Assembly (NCBI GenBank): GCA_945860325.1 | Contig: CAMARL010000078.1 | Location: 1-7,945, forward strand | Direction of reading: 5' to 3' | Origin: Spirosoma fluviale | GTDB taxonomy: Bacteria > Bacteroidota > Bacteroidia > Cytophagales > Spirosomataceae | Length of the DNA: 7,945 nucleotides | Shown here: one piece after another, positions 1 to 5,730 of the stretch | Layout of the letters: every line of letters begins with the position of its first letter | How positions within the stretch are numbered: position 1 is the first letter of the stretch | The notes under the pieces: model-generated | Seen by the model: only the letters and a program-made list of their open reading frames with translations | Database searches by the model: none | Told to the model about the DNA's origin: nothing | Program-made: the position numbers and the translations under genes

Positions 1-878
1 GCTAAGAATAATTGGACCCCTAAAATAATCGCGACTAATGCCAAATAAAATAAGGGATTATCTGTGACATTTCTATATTTCAAATGGTTTGCCAGATTAT
101 ACAATTTTTCACTGATCAACCATGTCGTCAACAGGGTCCCTGAGAAAAAGGATAAAATCCCTAAGCTCCCAAAAAGGTGCATAGGTCTTTTTCCAAAAGC
201 CTGTACAAATGAGATAGAAAGAAGATCTAAGAATCCGAATATAAATCGTTCTAGGCCAAATTTGGTCACACCATATTTTCTAGCTTGATGCTGAACGACC
301 TTCTCCCCAATCTTTGTAAATCCATTCCATTTTGCTTGAACGGGGATATAGCGGTGCATTTCGCCATAAAGTCGGAGTGTCTTGACCACTTCTTTTTTAT
401 AGGCTTTTAACCCACAATTGAAATCATTTAGATGTACGCCAGATAATTTTCTGGTTGCAGCATTATATAATTTTGTGGGTATTGTTTTCGAAATAGGGTC
501 AAATCTTTTTTGTTTCCAACCAGAAACAAGGTCATAATCTTGTTCTTTGACCATTTGATAAAGCGCTGGAATTTCATCTGGTGAATCTTGCAAATCAGCA
601 TCCATGGTAATGACCACGTCTCCTTGCGCTTTAGAAAAACCTTCGTGCAAAGCGGCTGATTTGCCATAATTTCTAGCAAAACAAATGCCTTTAACTGGCT
701 TATATTCTTTAGATAAGGAATTAATTACCTCCCATGACGCATCGGTGCTCCCATCATTGATAAAAATAAGCTCGTAGGAAAACGAGTTTGTTTTCATTAC
801 TTGATCTATCCAAGCTGTAAGTTCTGGTAAAGATTCAGCTTCGTTAAAAAGAGGAACAAGAATAGATATTTGCAACAT
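1..878 (-). CDS. Family 2 glycosyltransferase, polyprenyl-phosphate sugar transferase type (C-terminus cut by window edge)
   Basis: My translation from ATG 878 runs open for 292 codons to the left edge, so only a short C-terminal piece should be missing (family members are usually about 310-330 residues). The N-terminal GT-A domain shows VPLFNE (8-13), INDGSTD (40-46), the metal- and nucleotide-binding DADLQDSP (93-100), and the late-domain RKYGVTKFG (200-208). Two hydrophobic segments follow, at about 234-256 and from about 276 to the edge. This layout matches the DPM1/GtrB group, which moves a sugar from a nucleotide donor to a lipid phosphate on the inner face of the cytoplasmic membrane, for lipid-linked glycan or glycosylation pathways. 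Family and topology are well supported; donor sugar and acceptor are not visible. It lies 47 bases after the methyltransferase gene and may have its own promoter. Confidence 0.9.
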   Translation of the reverse strand, partial: MLQISILVPLFNEAESLPELTAWIDQVMKTNSFSYELIFINDGSTDASWEVINSLSKEYKPVKGICFARNYGKSAALHEGFSKAQGDVVITMDADLQDSPDEIPALYQMVKEQDYDLVSGWKQKRFDPISKTIPTKLYNAATRKLSGVHLNDFNCGLKAYKKEVVKTLRLYGEMHRYIPVQAKWNGFTKIGEKVVQHQARKYGVTKFGLERFIFGFLDLLSISFVQAFGKRPMHLFGSLGILSFFSGTLLTTWLISEKLYNLANHLKYRNVTDNPLFYLALVAIILGVQLFL

Positions 879-897
879 ATACGGATGTTTCTACAAA

Positions 898-905
898 CAA
901 AAATA
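898..905 (-). promoter_or_regulatory. Candidate Bacteroidota -7 promoter element before the glycosyltransferase gene
   Basis: The minus strand reads TATTTTTG here, a full match to the Bacteroidota -7 consensus TAnnTTTG, 19 bases before the glycosyltransferase ATG. The nearest TTTG that could serve as the -33 element is at 931-934, with about 25 bases between, longer than the usual spacing of roughly 19-21. The element lies in the only sizeable gap of the left cluster, so a separate promoter is reasonable, but the sequence is AT-rich and chance matches are common. Confidence 0.35.
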
Positions 906-925
906 CAAAAACATGTGGTTAATTT

Positions 926-1642
926 TTATTCAAAGATTAAATAGTAGGGATTAAGCAATAATTTAAACGCTTCGGTGTATTCATTTTTTTCATCTTTGAT
1001 GTATAAGTTTTCAATGGCTATCTCATCTTTATTAGTCGATCCCAGACAAATCACCCGTAGGAGTTTCGCCCCGGGGTTTGAAAAAATATATAGAAATTGA
1101 TGAACAAAAAGACCATTTTTCCCTAGCTCTTTTTCAAATTTGTCCATCACTTCTTTGGGATAAATGACAGCAAATTTCCCTCCAGGTTTCAACAGATTTT
1201 TAATCGCAATAATCAAATCCGCAAAATTCAATTCGTCATCATGTATGGCCAACTGTTTGTCCTCTAAAGTGGCTGGAAGGTGATTAGTGAAAAATGGTGG
1301 ATTACAAATAATGAAATCATACCTATCTTCCGTGGATAAAGATCGAATATCTCCATTCATTACTTGAATCTGATTTTTGAATGGGCTATTTTGTATATTT
1401 TCTAAGGCGAGAATGGCAACCTCTGGATGAATTTCGATGGCATCTATACTCACTTCGTGATTCCCTTGAGCGAGCATGCAGGCCATTAAACCGCAACCAG
1501 TTCCTATATCTAAGATTTTACCTTTGGCAAATTTGTGTGCCCATGCACCCAATATGCAAGCCTCGGTACTTATTTTTAATCCCGGATTTCCGTGGGCTAG
1601 TGAAAATTCTTTGAAGGTGAAGACCGATCTATTTCCTCCCAT
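926..1642 (-). CDS. trmN6: tRNA1(Val) (adenine(37)-N6)-methyltransferase, TrmN6/YfiC type
   Basis: A 238-residue SAM-dependent methyltransferase of the Rossmann type. Motif I is DIGTGCG (45-51), the acidic SAM-ribose residue lies in AIEIHP (68-73), NGD (96-98) follows, and the amino-methylase motif NPPFF is at 114-118, which fits N6-methylation of adenine. The N-terminal FTFKEFS and the following ISTEACILGAW resemble the YfiC/TrmN6 group, which methylates A37 of tRNA1(Val) in the cytoplasm. I chose ATG 1642 because the only earlier in-frame start is a GTG at 1660, while homology begins only a few residues after this ATG. The gene overlaps the end of rnhA by 14 bases, so the two are probably translated together. 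A related NPPF methyltransferase with another RNA substrate cannot be excluded. Confidence 0.85.
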   Translation of the reverse strand: MGGNRSVFTFKEFSLAHGNPGLKISTEACILGAWAHKFAKGKILDIGTGCGLMACMLAQGNHEVSIDAIEIHPEVAILALENIQNSPFKNQIQVMNGDIRSLSTEDRYDFIICNPPFFTNHLPATLEDKQLAIHDDELNFADLIIAIKNLLKPGGKFAVIYPKEVMDKFEKELGKNGLFVHQFLYIFSNPGAKLLRVICLGSTNKDEIAIENLYIKDEKNEYTEAFKLLLNPYYLIFE

Positions 1643-2255
1643 AATCTGCTGGATTTTCACCCCAATCTTCGGTTTCCCACTTTAATATTTTAGTTACGTA
1701 TGGATTTTTTTGTAGCCACTCTAATGCACTATCGACCATTTTAAAAAGCTCTTCCGTGGCTGAACTACGTTCTAAATTCGTTTTTATTGCCTTTTTTTTA
1801 ACCCATGAAATTGCGGTTCTTGAATCTGAATAAATGGGAAATGGACAATTGATTTTTTTCAAATAAGCCAATCCGTGAACAATGGCCAAGAACTCACCTA
1901 AATTAACCGTGCCTAAAGGGAAGGGACCTCTAAAAAATAAAACTTCTTTCGTTTCAGTGTTTACGCCTTGGTATTCCAAAACGCCTGGATTCCCAGCACA
2001 GGCTGCGTCGACGGAAATGGATGGAATGACAATGGTTTCACTCGTTATTTTTCTACTCTTTGAAGGGGCTGATTTTGTTTGAATGCTGGCCCAATAGTTC
2101 TTTTTGGACGCATGAAAAGCTTGCTCTTTTGTCTCAAAAGATTTGAATTGAGCATTAGGAAACCCTTTTATATTTTGCTCGGTTTCAGTCCAGGTGTCAA
2201 AAATACCTGTCTTGTGACCCGCCCAAATGACATAATATTTTTGCTTTTTAGCCAT
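1629..2255 (-). CDS. rnhA: Ribonuclease HI with N-terminal viroplasmin/hybrid-binding domain
   Basis: A 208-residue two-domain protein. Residues 1-57 are the RNase H1 N-terminal (caulimovirus viroplasmin-like) domain, recognised by YYVIWAGHKTGIFDTW and the FETKEQAF stretch; in the family it binds RNA-DNA hybrids or double-stranded RNA. A short Ser/Lys-rich linker (about 60-72) leads to an RNase H fold at about 75-208. The four catalytic acids are all present: D83 (SVDAAC), E121 (GEFLAI), D144 (YSDSRTA) and D204 (PADYGRK). The enzyme should cut the RNA strand of hybrids, such as R-loops and primers, in the cytoplasm. Length and the C-terminal ADYGRK end fit Bacteroidota homologues. It starts 1 base after the marC stop codon and overlaps trmN6 at its 3' end. 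An A8 run encodes part of a Lys stretch (153-155). Confidence 0.93.
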   Translation of the reverse strand: MAKKQKYYVIWAGHKTGIFDTWTETEQNIKGFPNAQFKSFETKEQAFHASKKNYWASIQTKSAPSKSRKITSETIVIPSISVDAACAGNPGVLEYQGVNTETKEVLFFRGPFPLGTVNLGEFLAIVHGLAYLKKINCPFPIYSDSRTAISWVKKKAIKTNLERSSATEELFKMVDSALEWLQKNPYVTKILKWETEDWGENPADYGRK

Positions 2256-2256
2256 A

Positions 2257-2826
2257 TTATAAGAGTCTTGTTTTAAATATCTTGATGGCTATGGCAATCA
2301 AAATAACTCCAAAAACTTTTCTTAAAATTTGTGTTCCAGCATTTCCTAATTTCCTTTCAATCCAAACACTTGAGCGTAATACTAAATAAATGAAAATCAA
2401 ATTGATGAAAATACTAATCAAGATATTCACTTCTTCAAATTGTGATTTTAGCGAAATTAATGTGGTCATAGTCCCTGCTCCAGCAATTATAGGGAATGCG
2501 AGTGGAACAATGGAATGGGACCCTGTGGTGATGGTATCATTTTTGAATATATTTCTACCTAAAGTCATTTCAAGGCCTATTAAAAATAATATTAATGCAC
2601 CGGCTACGGCAAAAGAGTTAGTGTCCACCCCTAAAAAAGCTAGGATAAATTTTCCGGCAAAGAAAAATCCCACCATGATTAGCCCTGATACTAAGGTTGC
2701 TTGTCCCGCATGAATATCTCCATTTTTTTTTCTAAGGTCGATGATAATCGGAATCGCTCCTAAAATATCAATGACCGAAAATAAAATCAAGGAGGAGGAT
2801 ACTATTTCTTTAAAATTGATTTCCAT
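2257..2826 (-). CDS. MarC-family (UPF0056) integral membrane protein
   Basis: A 189-residue, very hydrophobic protein with about six predicted membrane segments (roughly 8-30, 42-66, 71-89, 106-125, 133-153 and 168-185). The first segment carries DILGAIP, the counterpart of the family NPIGNLP motif, and the fourth carries PLAFPIIAGAGT, the counterpart of the PLAiPllaGPG motif; these two are the main basis for the call. MarC proteins sit in the cytoplasmic membrane, and their transport role is not established; the old link with multiple antibiotic resistance was not upheld for E. coli MarC. The gene is packed tightly between the aminotransferase (2 bases) and rnhA (1 base). A run of nine A residues lies at codons 32-35. 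Confidence 0.88.
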   Translation of the reverse strand: MEINFKEIVSSSLILFSVIDILGAIPIIIDLRKKNGDIHAGQATLVSGLIMVGFFFAGKFILAFLGVDTNSFAVAGALILFLIGLEMTLGRNIFKNDTITTGSHSIVPLAFPIIAGAGTMTTLISLKSQFEEVNILISIFINLIFIYLVLRSSVWIERKLGNAGTQILRKVFGVILIAIAIKIFKTRLL

Positions 2827-2828
2827 GG

Positions 2829-3884
2829 CTAAGCATTTATCAGATTAATTAATTGACGAAAGTCTTCCAAGGTATGGCTAGGGAAATTTGCGATACGAAT
2901 CGTATTATCTTTCCATTCTCCATATCCTTTACCTAATTCTATGTTGTTTTTTAAACACAAATCTTGAAGTCTTTTTATTTGTTCAGCATTACCTTTTAAA
3001 GCGAATACGGTAGGAAGTCTCAAATGCTGATTTTCTATCAGAAATGATAAATGGAATGAATTAGAGTTCGAAAAAAAATCAGTTAAAATTGACGCTTTCT
3101 CCCATGTTTGCTGATCAATAACGGTTAGGTTGGGAAGTAAGTGTGCCAATTTATTTAAAACGTAAATGCTTAGCACATTTGGTGTATAATGAGTCTGAAA
3201 CAGTTTTCGATTTTCTTCCATTAAAAGAACATCGTTATAATGGACTTTTTTATTTAATTGGGCCGCTCTTTTAAGCGCTTTAGGCGAACAAATGAGTACA
3301 CCTAAACCAGCTGGAATCCCTAGGCATTTTTGCACAGAGGCAAACCAAACATCTGCTTCCAACCAAGGCAAATTAATTCCTCCCATGGTTGACGTGGCAT
3401 CTACGGCTATAATGGCATCTTCGTTGAGGTTAAAATCAGATCTGCATATTTTTTGTCCTGTACCATTTGAAGTTTCACTTTGGACTAAGCAGATGGTATC
3501 AAAATCATTCGTGCTTAATGTACTAGCGACTGATTTCAAATCATCATTAAGCCCAAATTCAAATGATTCAGCATTTGGAATAATCTGATGGGCATAATGA
3601 GCCCATTTTTTACCAAAAGCCCCATTATATAGGTGCAGACTTTTTTCTTTTATGAGTGATTGAGCTACAATTTCCCAAGCTTCTGTGGCTGATGATATGA
3701 AATACAGTGTGTAATCCTGAGGGATATTCCATTTTTCATGAAGGATTTGAAGCGTGTCTTTTAACAATACCTCAAAGCGTTCGCTTCGATGATTTATACT
3801 AACGACGCCGTTGGAAAAGGCCTCTTGGATGAATCCGAGGGCTTCAGGATGAACCTTGGAAGGACCTGGATAAAATGAGAGCAT
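2829..3884 (-). CDS. Class V PLP-dependent aminotransferase, substrate unknown
   Basis: A 351-residue fold-type I PLP enzyme of the class V (SerC / serine-glyoxylate) superfamily. Seen in order: FYPGPSKV (4-11) at the substrate site, SINHRSERF (29-37), SSATEAWE (64-71) for phosphate binding, SETSNGTG (136-143), AVDATSTMGG (160-169) with the PLP-ring Asp D162, and SVQKCLGIPAG (183-193) with the Schiff-base lysine K186. A late RIAN, near residue 331, probably binds a substrate carboxylate. Length is normal. Candidate reactions are transamination of serine, phosphoserine, alanine or glyoxylate. The start differs from the usual bacterial SerC, so I do not assign serC. It begins 3 bases after the aroQ stop and ends 2 bases before marC, which places it in the aroQ operon. 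Confidence 0.85.
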   Translation of the reverse strand: MLSFYPGPSKVHPEALGFIQEAFSNGVVSINHRSERFEVLLKDTLQILHEKWNIPQDYTLYFISSATEAWEIVAQSLIKEKSLHLYNGAFGKKWAHYAHQIIPNAESFEFGLNDDLKSVASTLSTNDFDTICLVQSETSNGTGQKICRSDFNLNEDAIIAVDATSTMGGINLPWLEADVWFASVQKCLGIPAGLGVLICSPKALKRAAQLNKKVHYNDVLLMEENRKLFQTHYTPNVLSIYVLNKLAHLLPNLTVIDQQTWEKASILTDFFSNSNSFHLSFLIENQHLRLPTVFALKGNAEQIKRLQDLCLKNNIELGKGYGEWKDNTIRIANFPSHTLEDFRQLINLINA

Positions 3885-3887
3885 GAA

Positions 3888-4313
3888 TTATAGAAATGAA
3901 TAAAGTCCTAAATCGTAACCAGGTAGACCAAAACCAACAATACTACCCTTGCATTTTGGACTCAGGTAGCTATGTGCACGAAAAGATTCTCTCGCGTGTA
4001 CATTGGAAATATGAATTTCTATGACGGGAGTTTTAATGGCTGAAACCGCATCCGCAAGGGCGATGGACGTATGTGTATAACCCCCTGCATTTAATAAAAT
4101 ACCATCATAGGAAAACCCCACTTCGTGTAATTTATTGATCATGGCACCTTCTTCATTGGACTGAAAATAAAATATTTCAAATTCCTTTTCAAATTTATCA
4201 CGTAACACTTCAAGGTATTGCTCAAATGTTTGTTGGCCATAAATTTCAGGCTCTCTAGTGCCCAACAAATTTAAGTTGGGTCCATTCAGAATTAAGATTT
4301 TTTGACGTACCAT
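3888..4313 (-). CDS. aroQ: Type II 3-dehydroquinate dehydratase
   Basis: A 141-residue enzyme that converts 3-dehydroquinate to 3-dehydroshikimate in the cytoplasmic shikimate pathway. The N-terminus ILNGPNLNLLGTREPEIYG carries the flexible-loop Arg (R20) and the catalytic Tyr (Y25). NAGGYTHTS (75-83) carries N75 and the key His (H81). EIHISN (99-104) has H101, and R112 follows in SFRAHSY. Length matches the dodecameric type II family. An open frame continues upstream to 4415, but the extra 34 residues have no family counterpart and cross the intergenic region, so I chose ATG 4313. NAGGY replaces the more usual NxGAY, a mild change. This is the first gene of the left minus-strand cluster, divergent from xerD, so its promoter should lie in 4314-4413. 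Confidence 0.95.
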   Translation of the reverse strand: MVRQKILILNGPNLNLLGTREPEIYGQQTFEQYLEVLRDKFEKEFEIFYFQSNEEGAMINKLHEVGFSYDGILLNAGGYTHTSIALADAVSAIKTPVIEIHISNVHARESFRAHSYLSPKCKGSIVGFGLPGYDLGLYSFL

Positions 4314-4413
4314 AGAAAAAGAATTTAATAAGAGCCAGTCTATATTTAGATCTAATGCGATGTAAAAATACGTATTTCTGTTAAATTTATGTGATTGTTT
4401 AAATAAATTGCCC
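4314..4413. promoter_or_regulatory. Divergent intergenic region between aroQ and xerD
   Basis: This 100-base AT-rich region must hold promoters for both the aroQ operon (minus) and xerD (plus). Near-matches to TAnnTTTG, each with one mismatch, are TATTTTTA on the minus strand (4363-4370) and TATTTCTG (4373-4380) and TATATTTA (4341-4348) on the plus strand. None has a clear TTTG partner at the expected distance, so exact promoters are uncertain. Two perfect palindromes lie inside: TTAGATCTAA (4346-4355) and AAATACGTATTT (4366-4377). Confidence 0.55.
4366..4377. repeat. 12-base perfect palindrome between divergent genes
   Basis: AAATACGTATTT is identical to its reverse complement. It sits between the one-mismatch -7-like boxes for each direction, and its centre is 21 bases from the centre of the TTAGATCTAA palindrome at 4346-4355, about two helical turns. 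It could be a binding site for a dimeric regulator, but short AT-rich palindromes also arise by chance. Confidence 0.3.
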
Positions 4414-5313
4414 ATGTGGGAAAATGAAATTCAGACTTTTGGGCATTATTTAAGGATTGAAAGGGGACTCTCTGGACACTCATTAGAGGCCTATATACGC
4501 GATATTCGGAAGTTGGCCACTTATTTGACTCCCTTGCAAACACCCATTTTGGACGTAAAAGAAAATCAGATACTTGATTTTTTAAAAGATTTACATAGTC
4601 TCGGTATTGAAGCTAGTACGCAATCGCGTTGTTTATCAGGCATCCGAAGTTTCTTTCAATATTTGGTTTATGAAGGTAAGATTCCAATGGATCCAACGGT
4701 GCATATTAAGAGTCCGCAAAAAGGTAGGAAATTGCCGGATACGCTTTCATTTGATGAAATCAATTTGATTTTAGAGGCAAATGACATGAGTGCCAATGAA
4801 GGAGTTCGCAATCGGACTATGTTAGAGTTTTTATATGGCGCTGGACTTCGGGTTTCAGAATTAGTAGGGTTAAAATTGACCGATGTATACATCGAAAATG
4901 GTTTTATCAAAGTGTGTGGAAAGGGGGATAAGGAGCGTTTGGTTCCAGCAGGCAGAGATGCATTTACTTATTTGAAATTATATTTAGCGCATATTAGGCC
5001 ACAAATTCCGGTAAAGAAATCCGCGGTTAATTATGTGTTTTTAAATCGGCGGGGATCCCCATTAAGCCGAGTGATGGTGTTTATCATTTGTAAAGACTTA
5101 GCTCAAAAGGCAGGTATTCAAAAGACGATTAGTCCGCATACTTTTAGGCATTCTTTTGCTACTCATTTGATTGAAGGAGGAGCGGATCTTAGGGCTGTTC
5201 AGGAGATGCTTGGGCATGAGTCCATCTTGACGACTGAAATTTATACCCACCTTGATCGGGCTTATTTAAGCCAAATGGTGAGGGATTTTCATCCTTTAAA
5301 TAAAAAATTATAG
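4414..5313 (+). CDS. xerD: Site-specific tyrosine recombinase, XerD/XerC type
   Basis: A 299-residue tyrosine recombinase of normal Xer length. The N-terminal SAM-like core-binding domain covers about 1-90, with HSLEAYIRDI and a SRCLSGIRSFFQYL helix. The catalytic domain follows, with all six active-site residues: R146 (GAGLRVSEL), K170 (GKGDKER), H242 and R245 (SPHTFRHSFATHL), H268 (LGHES) and the nucleophile Y277 (EIYTHL). With its partner it resolves chromosome dimers at dif, coordinated by FtsK at the septum. I chose ATG 4414; an in-frame TTG at 4408 would add two residues. XerD is preferred over XerC from overall similarity and my memory that xerD lies beside aroQ in other Bacteroidota, but the paralogues are hard to separate by eye. 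I saw no dif-like site here. Its 3' end overlaps the opposing gene by 6 bases. Confidence 0.92.
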   Translation: MWENEIQTFGHYLRIERGLSGHSLEAYIRDIRKLATYLTPLQTPILDVKENQILDFLKDLHSLGIEASTQSRCLSGIRSFFQYLVYEGKIPMDPTVHIKSPQKGRKLPDTLSFDEINLILEANDMSANEGVRNRTMLEFLYGAGLRVSELVGLKLTDVYIENGFIKVCGKGDKERLVPAGRDAFTYLKLYLAHIRPQIPVKKSAVNYVFLNRRGSPLSRVMVFIICKDLAQKAGIQKTISPHTFRHSFATHLIEGGADLRAVQEMLGHESILTTEIYTHLDRAYLSQMVRDFHPLNKKL

Positions 5314-5724
5314 CAATTCCGCGTTTTCTTCAGGGTATGGGATGAAAACAAAATTGGTAAATTGGCCATCTAGGACAAATAGGCATGCAAATTCCTCAAT
5401 GTCCTTATAATTTTGTACAAATAGTTCGATATTTTCTTCGGCAATTAAATTACGCTGTACAAATTCCTCCATCATGGAAGCATGGTAGTTCCATTTGTTT
5501 TCATTTAGTTCATTGACGCCAATTAACTTCTGACCTATCTCGATGGGCCTTTGGGAAGTTACGAAAATGGGAAAATCGGAAAATCCCCTTTTCTTTACTT
5601 GATACGCGGCTTCCTTTAAGGTATCAGAGACTTTAATGAAATCAGTCGAAATGAGGCCTAGGTATTTACCGTTTAAATCAGGTGAATTGGGGGCATTTGA
5701 AATGGCTGTGTAATCTTCTAGCAT
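5308..5724 (-). CDS. Uncharacterised small acidic protein encoded after alanine dehydrogenase
   Basis: A 138-residue soluble protein with no signal peptide or membrane segment. I do not recognise a named domain. Visible features are an N-terminal SPDLNGKYLGLISTDF stretch, a helical-looking region with KVSDTLKEAAYQVKKRGF (31-48), a PIFVTSQRPIEIGQ strand-like part, an acidic region rich in Glu (about 86-110), and a C-terminal FVLDGQFTNFVFIPYPEE. The composition is clearly acidic. Similar unnamed proteins appear, from memory, in other Cytophagales, which suggests a conserved family. It starts 6 bases after the ald stop, so it is the last gene of the SDR-tsaE-ald unit. Its stop overlaps the xerD stop region, and there is no room for a hairpin terminator between the genes. 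Real coding status is supported by the operon packing and natural composition; function is unknown. Confidence 0.8.
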   Translation of the reverse strand: MLEDYTAISNAPNSPDLNGKYLGLISTDFIKVSDTLKEAAYQVKKRGFSDFPIFVTSQRPIEIGQKLIGVNELNENKWNYHASMMEEFVQRNLIAEENIELFVQNYKDIEEFACLFVLDGQFTNFVFIPYPEENAELL

Positions 5725-5730
5725 GGCCGA

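Noticed and set aside
428..679. Minus-strand open frame of 83 codons
   Set aside because: It lies in another frame inside the glycosyltransferase gene, whose own frame is continuous and carries all family motifs.
1643..1660. GTG start six codons upstream for the tRNA methyltransferase
   Set aside because: ATG 1642 gives the smaller overlap with rnhA and sits just before the conserved FTFKEFS region.
4366..4377. Palindrome near xerD as a dif recombination site
   Set aside because: dif sites are about 28 bases with two 11-base arms around a 6-base centre; this palindrome is 12 bases with no such arms.
4314..4415. 34-residue N-terminal extension of aroQ
   Set aside because: The extension has no family counterpart and would remove the intergenic region needed for divergent promoters; AroQ homology begins right after ATG 4313.
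4352..4543. Minus-strand open frame of 63 codons over the xerD start
   Set aside because: It is antisense to the conserved xerD N-terminus, shows no recognisable family features, and crosses the divergent promoter region.
5290..5330. A/T-rich stretch at the convergent gene ends as an intrinsic terminator
   Set aside because: There is a T run on the minus strand after the small gene's stop, but no GC-rich stem next to it.
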